Assembly: GCA_902584445.1 (NCBI GenBank)
Contig: CACHZY010000010.1
Span: 1 to 57,982, forward strand
Source of the DNA: an uncultured Bacteroidota bacterium
GTDB lineage: Bacteria; Bacteroidota; Bacteroidia; Flavobacteriales; Flavobacteriaceae
DNA length: 57,982 nucleotides
Direction: 5' to 3'
Positions 1-9,916 of the stretch are shown piece by piece. Made by a program: the position numbers and the translations under genes. Numbering within the stretch: the first letter of the stretch is position 1; every line of letters starts with the position of its first letter. The notes under the pieces were generated by a model. That model had not been told where the DNA came from and did not search any database. It saw only the letters and a program-made list of their open reading frames with translations.

Positions 1-1107
1 GAAAATCATACATTGGTAGATTTAATTACTGATCACCATACGGGAAGTGTCAATAATCGTTGCTACGGCGCATATGTCATCCAAAACTTAGAACAAGAGA
101 TTATTAGGATTTCATCAAAAATAACGGTTTTGAGTACTGGTGGAGCTGGACAGCTTTTTTCTCACACCACCAATCCACTTAATGCTACTGGCGATGGGCT
201 TGGTGCTGCTTACCGAGCTAAGGTGCTCATGAAAGCATTGCCTTTCGTTCAATTCCATCCCACTGCATTATATCCAAAAATTGAAGGCAATACCTTCCTA
301 ATATCCGAGGCAGTTCGAGGTGAAGGGGGCATTCTTGTAAATTCTCAAGGAGAACGTTTTATGCTAAAATATGATGCTCATGCTGAGTTAGCACCACGAG
401 ATATTGTAGCTCGTTCTATTGCGAATGAAATACTAAAATCCGATCAAGAATATGTTTATTTGGACTGTAGAACTATTAATAAAAAGGACTTCATTAATCA
501 ATTCCCTACTATTTTAAAAAATTGTAAAAAAATAGATTTAAATCCGCTGATAAATCTAATTCCTGTCATTCCAGCTGCGCACTATTTTTGTGGTGGTATA
601 CAAGTTAATCCTTTTGGAGAAACAATGTTAAAAGGCCTTTATGCTATTGGAGAATGTAGTTATACTGGATTACATGGAGCTAATCGGTTAGCTTCTAACT
701 CTTTACTCGAATCTTTAGTTTTTTCTCATAGAGCTGCCTTGAACTCTTTAAAAGAAATTAATGGAAACTTACCTTCAAAAGAATTTTATGTAAATGTTCC
801 GGAATGGAATGGAGCCCAATACATTTATGATCAAAAAATTTCTGCCATAGAAAAGTTAAAAAAAGATCTTCAAAAAATCATGGCATCTAAGGTAGGAATC
901 TTTAAAACATCTGAAGGGCTGGTAAAAGCAGAAAGTGAACTTAAAGAGATATTTCTTAAAACAAAGGATATCTACAATGAAAACAAACTTACACTAGAGG
1001 TTTGTGAATTGAGAAATATGGTTAGTGTAGCCTACTTGATGATTAAACAATCACAGGAGCTAAAAGAAAATATTGGGGTGTTTTATAACCATGATAATGT
1101 CGCATAG
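1..1107 (+). CDS. nadB: L-aspartate oxidase, 3' part (cut by window edge)
   Basis: The reading frame is open from the first base, so the gene begins upstream of the window. The FAD-binding N-terminus is missing. The visible part carries landmarks of the succinate dehydrogenase/fumarate reductase flavoprotein family: STGGAGQLF, the FVQFHPTAL substrate-loop motif, an SEAVRGEGG motif, the catalytic-arginine region HAELAPRDIVARSI, and the FAD-contacting GANRLASNSLLESLVF near the end of the catalytic domain, followed by the helical C-terminal domain. L-aspartate oxidase converts aspartate to iminoaspartate, the first step of de novo NAD synthesis. nadC follows and overlaps by 17 bases, which supports the NAD role over succinate dehydrogenase. 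Confidence 0.93.
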   Translation, partial: ENHTLVDLITDHHTGSVNNRCYGAYVIQNLEQEIIRISSKITVLSTGGAGQLFSHTTNPLNATGDGLGAAYRAKVLMKALPFVQFHPTALYPKIEGNTFLISEAVRGEGGILVNSQGERFMLKYDAHAELAPRDIVARSIANEILKSDQEYVYLDCRTINKKDFINQFPTILKNCKKIDLNPLINLIPVIPAAHYFCGGIQVNPFGETMLKGLYAIGECSYTGLHGANRLASNSLLESLVFSHRAALNSLKEINGNLPSKEFYVNVPEWNGAQYIYDQKISAIEKLKKDLQKIMASKVGIFKTSEGLVKAESELKEIFLKTKDIYNENKLTLEVCELRNMVSVAYLMIKQSQELKENIGVFYNHDNVA

Positions 1108-1960
1108 TTTTTACAAAAAATACCATTTAGCAATCAATCGATTTATCGAGAATGCTTTAACTGAGGATATCGAAATGGTAGATCATAGCGGTCAAGCTTG
1201 TTTTGATAATCAACTAGAAAAATCGACCGTTTTAAAAGTGAAAGAGGACTGTATCATCGCTGGAATTGATTTAGCCGAAAAAATCTTCAAGCGGTTTGAT
1301 CACCTCATAAAATTAACTCGCAATTTTCAGGATGGCGAATCTCTAAAAAAGGGAACAGTTGCTTATACTGTAAAAGGGCCTGCTAAGTCATTACTATCCT
1401 CTGAAAGGTTAGTTCTAAATTGTATGCAAAGAATGAGTGGAATTGCAACTTTTACGCACCAATTAAATCAAAAAATAAAACATACAAAGTGTAAAATTCT
1501 CGACACACGAAAAACAACCCCAGGATTCCGCTATCCTGAAAAATGGGCCGTTACAATTGGAGGAGGGTACAATCATAGAATGGGACTATTTGACGCAATA
1601 ATGATTAAGGATAACCATGTAGATTTTTGTGGAGGTATGCAAAATACATTGCTAAAAATTAAAGATTATTTGGAAATAAGTCAATTAAAAATTGATGTGG
1701 TTGTAGAGGTTAGAAACCAAATTGAAATTGAGGCTGTAATGGAATTTCCATGGGTTAAACGAATACTTCTCGACAACATGGAGCCTAGTCAAATTCAGGA
1801 AAAAGTATCTTGGATAAATAATAGTTTTGAAACAGAAGCATCGGGGAATATTAATGAGGACAACTTAATTCAATATGCAGAGACAGGAGTAGATTTTATA
1901 TCTATTGGTGCACTAACACACTCTGCAAAGAATATAGACTTGAGTTTAAAAGCCCTGTAA
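1091..1960 (+). CDS. nadC: nicotinate-nucleotide pyrophosphorylase (quinolinate phosphoribosyltransferase)
   Basis: Catalyses quinolinate plus PRPP to nicotinate mononucleotide, the step after NadB/NadA in NAD synthesis. The family signature is clear: DTRKTTPGFRYPEKWAV, then GGGYNHRMGLFDAIMIKDNH, and near the C-terminus the phosphate-binding strand (ISIGALTHSAKNIDLSLK). Length is about 289 residues, normal for the family. The frame extends upstream to a TTG at 1073, but I place the start at ATG 1091 (ATG 1097 is also possible), giving M-I-M-S-H-S-F. The gene overlaps the end of nadB, so translation is probably coupled. No nadA is visible; it may lie upstream of the window. Confidence 0.95.
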   Translation: MIMSHSFYKKYHLAINRFIENALTEDIEMVDHSGQACFDNQLEKSTVLKVKEDCIIAGIDLAEKIFKRFDHLIKLTRNFQDGESLKKGTVAYTVKGPAKSLLSSERLVLNCMQRMSGIATFTHQLNQKIKHTKCKILDTRKTTPGFRYPEKWAVTIGGGYNHRMGLFDAIMIKDNHVDFCGGMQNTLLKIKDYLEISQLKIDVVVEVRNQIEIEAVMEFPWVKRILLDNMEPSQIQEKVSWINNSFETEASGNINEDNLIQYAETGVDFISIGALTHSAKNIDLSLKAL

Positions 1961-1969
1961 CGTTCCCTC

Positions 1970-1977
1970 TATATTTG
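1970..1977 (+). promoter_or_regulatory. possible flavobacterial -7 element before pyrH
   Basis: TATATTTG matches the Bacteroidota -7 consensus TAnnTTTG and lies 24 bases before the pyrH ATG. No TTG was found at the expected 17-23 base spacing, so this is only a half-supported promoter. Confidence 0.35.
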
Positions 1978-2001
1978 CTATATTTATAAGATTTTTTAAG
2001 T

Positions 2002-2709
2002 ATGAAATACAAAAGAGTATTATTAAAACTTAGTGGTGAAGCTCTTATGGGTGATCATAATCACGGAATTGACCCAATAAGATTAAATGACTACGCCATT
2101 GAGATTAAAGAAATTCATGAAAAAGGAACAGAGATAGCAGTTGTTATTGGAGGGGGAAATATTTTTCGGGGTGTTTCAGGTGCTAGTAAAGGTATGGATC
2201 GTGTTCAAGCTGACTATATGGGGATGCTTGCTACTGTAATTAATGGACTGGCTTTACAAAGTGCTCTTGAAAATATTGATATTCCAACTAGGTTGCAATC
2301 TGCTATAAATATGGAAGCCATAGCCGAACCTTTCATAAAGAGGAGAGCCACACGCCATTTAGAAAAAGGACGTGTGGTAATTTTTGGATCTGGGACTGGT
2401 AATCCTTTTTTCACCACTGATTCTGCAGCTGTACTCAGAGCAATTGAAATCAATGCAGACGTCATCCTAAAAGGAACTAGAGTAGATGGAATTTACAATA
2501 AAGACCCCGAAAAAAATAAAGAGGCAACCAAGTTTGACTCACTCTCTTTTGAAGAGGTATTAAAAAAGGGGCTTAAAGTAATGGACACTACTGCTTTTAC
2601 CTTAAGTCAAGAAAACAATTTACCAATTATTGTTTTTGATATGAACATCAAAGGAAATCTAAGTAAAATTATCAATGGAGATAAAATTGGGACTCGTGTT
2701 GATTTATAA
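2002..2709 (+). CDS. pyrH: UMP kinase
   Basis: Amino-acid-kinase-fold UMP kinase, 235 residues (usual size), which phosphorylates UMP to UDP in the cytoplasm. The N-terminal [14 protein letters not shown] motif, the glycine-rich [11 protein letters not shown] loop, the region [17 protein letters not shown] and the [15 protein letters not shown] segment are diagnostic. frr follows after 12 bases; the pyrH-frr pair is a very common bacterial arrangement, linking pyrimidine supply and translation. The ATG at 2002 starts directly at the conserved N-terminus. Confidence 0.97.
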   Translation: MKYKRVLLKLSGEALMGDHNHGIDPIRLNDYAIEIKEIHEKGTEIAVVIGGGNIFRGVSGASKGMDRVQADYMGMLATVINGLALQSALENIDIPTRLQSAINMEAIAEPFIKRRATRHLEKGRVVIFGSGTGNPFFTTDSAAVLRAIEINADVILKGTRVDGIYNKDPEKNKEATKFDSLSFEEVLKKGLKVMDTTAFTLSQENNLPIIVFDMNIKGNLSKIINGDKIGTRVDL

Positions 2710-2721
2710 ACCAATTACAAA

Positions 2722-3276
2722 ATGAATGAAGAAATAGGCTTTATAATTGAAGCTGCTGATGAAAGCATGCGGTTTTCAATTGAACATTTAGAGAAAGAGT
2801 TGGTCAATATTCGAGCAGGTAGGGCTAATCCAGTTATGCTTAAAGGTGTGATGATAGAATACTATGGTGTACCTACACCCCTAAGTCAAGTCTCAAATAT
2901 TAATACCCCAGATGGCAGAACCATTACTGTGCAACCATGGGAAAAACCTTTACTTGCTGAAATTGAGAAAGGAATTTTAAATGCTAACTTAGGTTTTAAC
3001 CCTATGAATAACGGTGAATCAGTTATAATAAATGTTCCTCCGTTGACTGAAGAAAGAAGAATGGAACTTGTAAAATTAGCAAAGGCAGAAACTGAAAATG
3101 CCAAAGTAAGTATTAGAAATGCCAGGAAAGACGCTAATAACGAAATAAAGAAATCTGACATTTCTAAAGACATACAAAAAAATGCTGAGATTGATATTCA
3201 AGAATTAACAGATAATTATATTAAAAAAGTTGATGATATTTTTCTATCTAAAGAAAAAGATATTTTAACCTTATAG
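2722..3276 (+). CDS. frr: ribosome recycling factor
   Basis: 184 residues, the standard RRF length. RRF splits post-termination ribosomes together with EF-G. Family landmarks are VNIRAGRANPVML near residue 30, the segment YYGVPTPLSQVSNINTPDGR, PWEKPLLAEIEKGI, NLGFNPMNNGESVIINVPPLTEERR, and the long C-terminal helix with ISIRNARKDANNEIKK-like sequence (VSIRNARKDANNEIKK here). It directly follows pyrH and is probably cotranscribed with it. Confidence 0.97.
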   Translation: MNEEIGFIIEAADESMRFSIEHLEKELVNIRAGRANPVMLKGVMIEYYGVPTPLSQVSNINTPDGRTITVQPWEKPLLAEIEKGILNANLGFNPMNNGESVIINVPPLTEERRMELVKLAKAETENAKVSIRNARKDANNEIKKSDISKDIQKNAEIDIQELTDNYIKKVDDIFLSKEKDILTL

Positions 3277-3301
3277 TATTTGAATAATGGGTGACTAAAT
3301 T

Positions 3302-5692
3302 ATGATTAAGAGTACAAAAAGTAATTTTTGGGGTACTGTTGCTAATTTAATTTTAAGAAATCGCCTTCTGATTTTAATCACCATAAGCGTGATGACACTT
3401 TTTCTTGCTTCCCAATGGCAAAATATGCGCTTTACGTTTACTGAGGCAAATCTTCTTCCCGATACACATCCAGAAAACATTCAATATAAAGATTTTATAA
3501 ACACTTTTGGAGAAGAGGGAAATCTAATTGTTATTGCATTAAAAGATGATAATTTCTTCACTGAAGAAATCTTCAATGAGTGGGTTGAATTAAATAATGA
3601 AATAAATATATTCTCAGAAATAGACTTTACCATTTCAACTAATAATGTTCAAGAACTCATAAAAGACGAAAATCAAAAAAAATTCCGTCTAAGAAACCTT
3701 CTCCCCAATAAAAAAATTGATTCTGTTGCATTAGAAAAGTTTAAACAAAATTTACTAATAGAATTACCTTTCTATAAAAATATCCTTTACAGTAACGATG
3801 GAAAATCTATTCGATCTGCCATCTACATGAATAAAGATATTGTCAATACTTCAAGAAGAAAAGATTTTATTTTTCAAAACTTTATACCCTTAATTAATTC
3901 ATTTGAGGAACGTACCGGACTTGATGTAAGGATATCTGGAATGCCTTACATCCGGACACTAAATGCACAAAATATAGTAGACGAAATTGGGATTTTTGTT
4001 ATTTCAGCAATGCTAGTCACTACCATTATTTTTTTCCTGTTTTTCCGATCTTTTCGTGCAACATTTATTTCAATGTTTGTTGTTGTCATTGGCGTCATGT
4101 GGGCCTTTGGGATTTTGGGCTGGATGGGATATGAAATCACTATACTTACTGCATTAATTCCCCCTCTTATCATTGTCATTGGAATTCCTAACTGTATTTT
4201 TCTGATTAATAAATACCAACAAGAGGTCGCAAAACACGGAAACAAAGCAAAGTCACTACGACGCGTAATCATGAAAATTGGGAATGCAACATTGATGACA
4301 AACTTAACTACCGCCTCTGGATTTGCAACTTTTATTCTAACTGATAGTAAAGTACTAAAAGAATTTGGAACGGTTGCTTCAATCAACATTATAGCTATAT
4401 TTCTACTTTCATTATTGATCATACCTATCATTTATAGTTTCATGAATCTTCCAAATAGAAAGCACCTGCAACATCTCAATAACAGCTTTATAAATAGGTT
4501 TGTAAAATGGATGGAAGATAAGGTAAGACACAAACGAATTAATGTTTTCATTATCTCTATTCTCAGTTTAATTTTTGGAATAATTGGGATTAATCAAATT
4601 AATATATCAGGAAGCATTATTGAAGACATGCCTAAAAAATCAGCCTTTTTCAAAGATATTTTATTCTTTGATGAAGAGTTTAATGGGATAGTACCCATTG
4701 AAGTAATTATTGACACAAAGCGAAAGGGGGGAGCTAATCGATTATCAACTTTAAAAAGAATAGATAAGCTGGAAAAATATATAAGAGACACCCCTGAACT
4801 TTCACCTGCTTTATCAATGGTAGGAGGAATGAAGTTTATCAAGCAAGCCTATTATAATGGAAATCCTAATTATTTCAAATTACCTAGTTCCCAAGAAAAT
4901 AGCTTTATAGCGCGATATTTAAAAAATTTAAATGACTCAGGTGATCTGTTGCAAAATTATCAAGATAGCACTGCCCAATTTAGTCGGGTCACAACTTTTA
5001 TGAAAGACATTAAAACGGAACGAATTGAGGAAATCGAAATTGATCTTCTCAAAGAGATAGACAAGATTTTCCCTAATGAAAGGTATAATGTGAAGTTAAC
5101 GGGCAAACCTCTCCTATATCTTAAAGGAACTCATTATTTAATCCGAAACTTAATCATCTCATTGTCACTTGCCATACTTCTGATAGCAATCTTTATGGCT
5201 TATATGTTTCGGTCTTTTAAGATGATTTTGATTTCACTAATCCCTAACCTACTACCGCTAATCATAACAGCCGGAGTAATGGGTTTTACAGGTATACCGC
5301 TTAAGCCCTCAACCATCTTGGTTTTCAGTATTGCATTTGGAATTTCTGTTGATGATACGATTCACTTTCTAGCAAAATATCGGCAAGAATTAATAGAAAA
5401 TAACTGGAAGATAAAATCTGCTGTCTTCAGCTCCTTAAGAGAAACTGCAATTAGTATGTTTTACACGTCAGTTGTACTATTTTTTGGTTTTGCAGTATTT
5501 ATGTCTTCCAATTTTGGAGGTACTGTTGCCTTGGGTGGCTTAGTATCAGTTACACTATTATTTGCGATGCTCGCTAACCTTATCCTACTACCTTCTATAC
5601 TTATTTCTCTTGAGGATACAGTAAGTAACGAAAAGGTGTTTAAAGAACCTAAAGTCAAAATTATTTCTTCTGAGGATAATAAAAAAGCTTAA
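3302..5692 (+). CDS. MMPL/RND-family exporter
   Basis: A 796-residue inner-membrane protein with the RND/MMPL duplicated layout. Each half has one N-terminal helix (near residue 20 and near 415), a large periplasmic loop, and five clustered helices (about 225-385 and 620-770). Each helix cluster ends with the typical family segment: GIPNCIFLINKYQQE in the first half and GISVDDTIHFLAKYRQE in the second. The acidic pair in TM10 (VDD) is the expected proton-relay position, while the first half has PN instead. These proteins export lipids or hydrophobic compounds by proton motive force; the substrate cannot be told. It follows frr after 25 bases and may be read from the same transcript. Confidence 0.85.
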   Translation: MIKSTKSNFWGTVANLILRNRLLILITISVMTLFLASQWQNMRFTFTEANLLPDTHPENIQYKDFINTFGEEGNLIVIALKDDNFFTEEIFNEWVELNNEINIFSEIDFTISTNNVQELIKDENQKKFRLRNLLPNKKIDSVALEKFKQNLLIELPFYKNILYSNDGKSIRSAIYMNKDIVNTSRRKDFIFQNFIPLINSFEERTGLDVRISGMPYIRTLNAQNIVDEIGIFVISAMLVTTIIFFLFFRSFRATFISMFVVVIGVMWAFGILGWMGYEITILTALIPPLIIVIGIPNCIFLINKYQQEVAKHGNKAKSLRRVIMKIGNATLMTNLTTASGFATFILTDSKVLKEFGTVASINIIAIFLLSLLIIPIIYSFMNLPNRKHLQHLNNSFINRFVKWMEDKVRHKRINVFIISILSLIFGIIGINQINISGSIIEDMPKKSAFFKDILFFDEEFNGIVPIEVIIDTKRKGGANRLSTLKRIDKLEKYIRDTPELSPALSMVGGMKFIKQAYYNGNPNYFKLPSSQENSFIARYLKNLNDSGDLLQNYQDSTAQFSRVTTFMKDIKTERIEEIEIDLLKEIDKIFPNERYNVKLTGKPLLYLKGTHYLIRNLIISLSLAILLIAIFMAYMFRSFKMILISLIPNLLPLIITAGVMGFTGIPLKPSTILVFSIAFGISVDDTIHFLAKYRQELIENNWKIKSAVFSSLRETAISMFYTSVVLFFGFAVFMSSNFGGTVALGGLVSVTLLFAMLANLILLPSILISLEDTVSNEKVFKEPKVKIISSEDNKKA

Positions 5693-5738
5693 ACAAATTT
5701 TGTAAATAAGCCTATCTTTACAGAGAAAAAGCAACACA

Positions 5739-7172
5739 ATGATAAGCTATCGAATAGTTGACCTTCTTAGTAAACCCAATCATTATAAAACAGTAATTGT
5801 TAAGGGCTGGGTGAAAACCTTTAGAGCCAATAGATTTATCGCCTTAAACGATGGCTCTACAATTGAAAACCTTCAGTGTGTGGTTGATTATATGCAAACA
5901 GATGAATCTCTTCTCAAGAAAATAAACACTGGAGCAGCATTAGAAATTGAAGGAGAGCTAATTAAGAGTATGGGAAAAGGTCAATCACTAGAAGTGTTGG
6001 TAAAGTCAATAGTCGTTCATGGTGAAGCAGATCCTGATACCTATCCAATACAAGCAAAAAAACACAGCTTCGAATTTTTAAGAGAAAAAGCCCACTTAAG
6101 AATTAGAACCAAAACATTCAGCTCAGTGATGAGAATTCGATCTATCCTTTCGTTTGCCATTCACCAATTTTTTAATGAAAAAGGGTTTTGTTATATCCAT
6201 ACTCCAATAATAACTGGCAGTGATGCTGAAGGAGCAGGTGAAATGTTTCGTGTAACTGTTTTAGATTCAAAAAATCCTAAGTTAAATGACCAAGGAAATG
6301 TAGATTTTAAAAATGACTTTTTTGGAAAGGAAACTAATCTGACAGTATCAGGGCAGCTTGAAGCTGAAACCTATTCTCAAGGTCTAGGAAATGTATATAC
6401 CTTTGGTCCTACTTTTCGTGCAGAAAAGTCGAATACTACTAGACATTTAGCTGAATTTTGGATGATTGAACCCGAGATGGCTTTTTTTGATTTAAATCAA
6501 AACATGGATCTTGCAGAGGAGTTTATAAAATACACTCTAAATCATATTTTAGAAAAGTGTAAAAAAGATTTAACTTTTTTGGATCAAAGACTAATTAATG
6601 AGGAAAAGTCAAAACCACAAAATGAGAGAAGCTCTATGGGTTTAATCGAAAAAATAAATTTTGTTGTTAACAATGATTTCGTGAGAATTTCCTACACTGA
6701 TGCAATCGATATCTTAAAAAAATCTACGCCTAATAAAAAGAAAAAGTTTGAATATCTTATTGAAAATTGGGGAACAGATCTTCAAAGTGAACATGAAAGG
6801 TTTCTAGTTGAAAAGCATTTCAATGCGCCAGTTATATTGTACGATTACCCAGCTAAGATAAAAGCTTTTTATATGAGAATGAATGATGATAAAAAGACAG
6901 TAAGAGCAATGGATATTCTTTTTCCAGGTATTGGAGAAATTGTGGGAGGCTCACAGAGGGAAGAGAGGCTGGAAGTATTAGAGAGTAGAATTGAAAAAAT
7001 GGGAATTGATAAAAAGGAACTATGGTGGTATATCGAGTTGAGAAAATTCGGAAGTACCCCTCATAGTGGATTTGGACTTGGTTTTGAACGCCTTGTTCAA
7101 TTCGCTACTGGCATGAGTAATATTAGAGATGTAATCCCATTTCCACGTACCCCTCAAAACGCGTCATTTTAA
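5739..7172 (+). CDS. asnS: asparaginyl-tRNA synthetase
   Basis: Class IIb aminoacyl-tRNA synthetase, 477 residues. It has an N-terminal OB-fold anticodon-binding domain (about residues 15-105, [18 protein letters not shown]) and a C-terminal catalytic core. Class II motif 2 is seen at [27 protein letters not shown] (split here: [15 protein letters not shown]) and motif 3 at [15 protein letters not shown]. The sequence [19 protein letters not shown] is the asparagine-type variant rather than aspartate. It charges tRNA-Asn with asparagine. The neighbour downstream is rpoN, an order often seen in flavobacteria. Confidence 0.97.
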   Translation: MISYRIVDLLSKPNHYKTVIVKGWVKTFRANRFIALNDGSTIENLQCVVDYMQTDESLLKKINTGAALEIEGELIKSMGKGQSLEVLVKSIVVHGEADPDTYPIQAKKHSFEFLREKAHLRIRTKTFSSVMRIRSILSFAIHQFFNEKGFCYIHTPIITGSDAEGAGEMFRVTVLDSKNPKLNDQGNVDFKNDFFGKETNLTVSGQLEAETYSQGLGNVYTFGPTFRAEKSNTTRHLAEFWMIEPEMAFFDLNQNMDLAEEFIKYTLNHILEKCKKDLTFLDQRLINEEKSKPQNERSSMGLIEKINFVVNNDFVRISYTDAIDILKKSTPNKKKKFEYLIENWGTDLQSEHERFLVEKHFNAPVILYDYPAKIKAFYMRMNDDKKTVRAMDILFPGIGEIVGGSQREERLEVLESRIEKMGIDKKELWWYIELRKFGSTPHSGFGLGFERLVQFATGMSNIRDVIPFPRTPQNASF

Positions 7173-7177
7173 TCAAA

Positions 7178-7206
7178 TTTGCTGAATTAACTTTTTCATA
7201 TCTTTA
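7178..7206 (+). promoter_or_regulatory. flavobacterial promoter for rpoN
   Basis: A TTTG at 7178-7181 is followed, 17 bases later, by TATCTTTA at 7199-7206. This agrees with the flavobacterial sigma-A pattern TTG-N17-23-TAnnTTTG in all but the last base. It begins six bases after the asnS stop and lies 16 bases before the rpoN ATG, so rpoN may be transcribed separately from asnS with a very short leader. Confidence 0.55.
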
Positions 7207-7221
7207 CATAAGTATTTTTTT

Positions 7222-8673
7222 ATGTTAAAACAACAGCTCCAATTAAAACTTTCTCAGAAACTCTCTCCACAGCAGATTCAATTGATGAAGCTTATTCAGC
7301 TATCTACTTTAGACCTTGAACAACGGATTCAGTCTGAGATTGGAGAAAACCCAGCATTAGAAAAAGGAAAGGAAATTGAAGTTGATAGTATCCCATCCGA
7401 TGAATATGGTGACAGTCAACAAGATCAAAATATAAATACTGAAGATATCAATATTGATTCTTACCTCAGTGATGACGAAATACCTAGTTACAGAGTTTCA
7501 GCCAATAATCAGTCCAATGACGAGGACGAGAAAATGATTCCTTTTTCTGGAAGAGTTAGCTTTCACGAATATTTAGGATCTCAGTTACAAAGTTTAATTT
7601 TAGATGATTTTGAGCGACCTATTGCTGAGTTTTTGATTGGTAGCATTGACAATAGTGGTTATATTAGAAGGGCAGAAGAAGATCTGATAGATGATTTGGC
7701 CTTTACCCAAAATATAGTTGTTAATGAATCTCAATTAAAGTCTGTATTAAGTAAAATTCAGTCCTTAGATCCTCCTGGTGTTGGAGCAAGATCACTTCAA
7801 GAGTGCCTTTCCATCCAGCTGTCAAGAAAAGAACGGGACAGACCTTTGATTAGTTTATCAAAGAAAATAATCGATAATGCTTTTAATGAGTTCTCAAGAA
7901 AACATTATAAAAAACTTCAAGATAGATTTAATATTAATGAAGAAGAGCTTAGATCTGTATTTGATGAAATTGCTAAATTAAATCCAAAACCAGGGGGGGC
8001 TCTTTCAGAAGGAAGTCAAAATAACCATATTGTCCCAGACTTTTTACTTAGTATTGATAATGGAAAGCTTAAAGTTACACTAAACAAAAGAAATATTCCT
8101 GATTTAAGAATTTCAAATAGTTATAAGGAAATGCTCTCTGGCTATGCTGTTGCACCTGAAAAGAATAAGTCAATGCAAGAGGCAGTATTATTTATCAAAC
8201 AAAAATTAGATGCCGCAAAATGGTTTATAGATGCTATTGAACAACGTTATCAAACTTTATTTTTAACCATTAGCGCAATCGTAGAGTATCAAAGTAACTA
8301 TTTTCTCACGGGAGATGAGCAAAATTTAAAACCAATGATTTTAAAAGATATTGCAGACAAAATCGAAATGGATATTTCGACAGTTTCGCGGGTAGCAAAT
8401 AGTAAATATATCGATACCCCATATGGAGTCAAGTTATTGAAAAGTTTTTTTTCAGAAGGAATGAAAAAAGATGACGGAGAAGATGTATCAACCATTGAAA
8501 TTAAAAAAATTCTAAAGGATTTAATTACCCATGAAAATAAGAAAAAGCCAGTTACGGATCAAGTAATTTCAATTCTTCTAAAAGAAAAAGGTTATAATGT
8601 CGCTCGAAGAACAGTAGCAAAATATAGAGAACAAATGGATATTCCAGTAGCAAGACTTCGTAAATCCATCTAA
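7222..8673 (+). CDS. rpoN: RNA polymerase sigma-54 factor
   Basis: 483 residues with the three RpoN regions. Region I is glutamine/leucine rich (LQLKLSQKLSPQQIQLMKLIQLS, split: SQKLSPQQIQLMKLIQLS). Region II is acidic (residues about 45-105). The core-binding and DNA-binding regions follow, with the RpoN box ARRTVAKYRE at the C-terminus. Sigma-54 directs transcription that needs an AAA+ activator. No activator gene is visible in the window. It ends exactly at the stop of the converging PorT-like gene, with no bases between, so no room exists for a separate terminator. Confidence 0.97.
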   Translation: MLKQQLQLKLSQKLSPQQIQLMKLIQLSTLDLEQRIQSEIGENPALEKGKEIEVDSIPSDEYGDSQQDQNINTEDINIDSYLSDDEIPSYRVSANNQSNDEDEKMIPFSGRVSFHEYLGSQLQSLILDDFERPIAEFLIGSIDNSGYIRRAEEDLIDDLAFTQNIVVNESQLKSVLSKIQSLDPPGVGARSLQECLSIQLSRKERDRPLISLSKKIIDNAFNEFSRKHYKKLQDRFNINEEELRSVFDEIAKLNPKPGGALSEGSQNNHIVPDFLLSIDNGKLKVTLNKRNIPDLRISNSYKEMLSGYAVAPEKNKSMQEAVLFIKQKLDAAKWFIDAIEQRYQTLFLTISAIVEYQSNYFLTGDEQNLKPMILKDIADKIEMDISTVSRVANSKYIDTPYGVKLLKSFFSEGMKKDDGEDVSTIEIKKILKDLITHENKKKPVTDQVISILLKEKGYNVARRTVAKYREQMDIPVARLRKSI

Positions 8674-9339
8674 CTATAAAATATAAAAAATTAACCCAAT
8701 TTTTATCGTACTAACATTTGGATTCAATCCTTCTACAAGAATAATATCTCTATTGTAGATACTATTTAAATCATATTCAAATAATAAATTCCAAGTGTTA
8801 TAACCAAGTGAAATATAAATGGCTGTATTTTGTTTTCTAATAAAGCTCACCCTGGAGTTTCCACCTGTAAAATAATTGAATTGAGAATTTAAATTAATTT
8901 TATACTTTAATCCCCCATATAATCTCCAAAACTCAGTTTTATTTATTGTTGATGTTCGCCATCTAAATTCCAGAGGTAAAATAATATTAGATATTTTTTG
9001 GCTATTTTTCTCATTATCCAAAATAGAGAAATTAAGATTATTTTGCTCATCGTTATTTAAATTTAAATTGGAAACGAGCTTATCAAAGCTATAACCCAAG
9101 CCCAATGCTATACCTAAATTTCCTTCTATATTAAAAGGAATATCTCTTAAAAAACCTATTTGGAAGTTATTAGAAAAACCATTTTGTTTAAACCCACTTA
9201 TTGACTCCTTCTGAAAAACAATTGAGAAACTTACGTAGAATTGATCTTCACGGTATTTCAATAAGTACTTTTCGTTCTGTCCCTGAGCTTTGCCACCAAG
9301 CCAGAAAATTAATAAAAAAAGGAGAGACCTTAAATTCAT
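8674..9339 (-). CDS. PorT-like outer-membrane beta-barrel protein
   Basis: 221 residues with a cleavable signal peptide (MNLRSLLFLLIFWLGGKAQG). The rest alternates aromatic and polar residues in short strands ending in an aromatic/aliphatic C-terminus (IKIGLIFYIL), typical of a small outer-membrane barrel. Flavobacteria commonly keep a porT/sprT-type gene near rpoN and the exbBD genes; PorT is needed for type IX secretion and gliding. Sequence memory alone cannot separate PorT from other barrel proteins of this size, so I give no symbol. It lies downstream of the exb terminator and probably has its own promoter in 9340-9380. Confidence 0.6.
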   Translation of the reverse strand: MNLRSLLFLLIFWLGGKAQGQNEKYLLKYREDQFYVSFSIVFQKESISGFKQNGFSNNFQIGFLRDIPFNIEGNLGIALGLGYSFDKLVSNLNLNNDEQNNLNFSILDNEKNSQKISNIILPLEFRWRTSTINKTEFWRLYGGLKYKINLNSQFNYFTGGNSRVSFIRKQNTAIYISLGYNTWNLLFEYDLNSIYNRDIILVEGLNPNVSTIKIGLIFYIL

Positions 9340-9380
9340 ATTACTTCATACTCTAAATATAATTTTAAAATAATGATATA

Positions 9381-9409
9381 AAAAAGTGCCTTTATTAGGC
9401 ACTTTTTTT
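9381..9409 (-). terminator. rho-independent terminator after the exb operon
   Basis: AAAAAGTGCC and GGCACTTTTT form a ten-base-pair stem around a seven-base loop, with a run of seven T (A on the other strand) beside it. It lies 20 bases beyond the stop of the last exbD gene and before the PorT-like gene on the same strand. Confidence 0.85.
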
Positions 9410-9428
9410 AAAATATTATTCAAAAAAA

Positions 9429-9911
9429 TTAATCAATATTTTGAGTATAACCTCCAATACGTGTGGTATAATTAATCTTCAAAGCATTCACTTTTCTCAG
9501 CTCTTGCTTTATATCGCTAATCAAGCCCATCTTAGTATCACCGTCAACTTTAAGTGCTGTTGTTAAAACGTTCTGTAACTCTTGACGTTTGGAAGCACGC
9601 TCTGCTAAAACAAATGCAGCAACCTCTCCGACTGAGGCAAACTTATCATTCAATTGGATTCTAGGTTGTGAACCATATTTATCTGTATACCGGGAGGAGG
9701 GTTCTCCAGCATATATATACATGACACGATCTTTTTTATCCAATTTTTGAACTTGATCTGCAGCAGGTAATTGATTTTTTACCATCAAAGTGCTATCTCT
9801 CATAACCGTAGCTACCATAAAAAAGAATAATAGCATAAAGACAATATCGGGTAGAGATGCAGTAGAAATCGCTGGTAATTCACCTCCTTTTTTCTTTTTA
9901 AACTTTGACAT
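9429..9911 (-). CDS. ExbD/TolR-family biopolymer transport protein (second copy)
   Basis: 160 residues. A positively charged N-terminus (MSKFKKKKGGELP) precedes one transmembrane helix (about 20-42, ASLPDIVFMLLFFFMVATVM). The helix carries the conserved aspartate of the ExbD/TolR family (D in SLPDIVFMLLFFFMV), which takes part in proton flow with ExbB. The rest is periplasmic. It is the last gene of the exb operon, five bases after the other exbD. Two different ExbD subunits in one operon are usual in Bacteroidota. Confidence 0.9.
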   Translation of the reverse strand: MSKFKKKKGGELPAISTASLPDIVFMLLFFFMVATVMRDSTLMVKNQLPAADQVQKLDKKDRVMYIYAGEPSSRYTDKYGSQPRIQLNDKFASVGEVAAFVLAERASKRQELQNVLTTALKVDGDTKMGLISDIKQELRKVNALKINYTTRIGGYTQNID

Positions 9912-9916
9912 CTTTT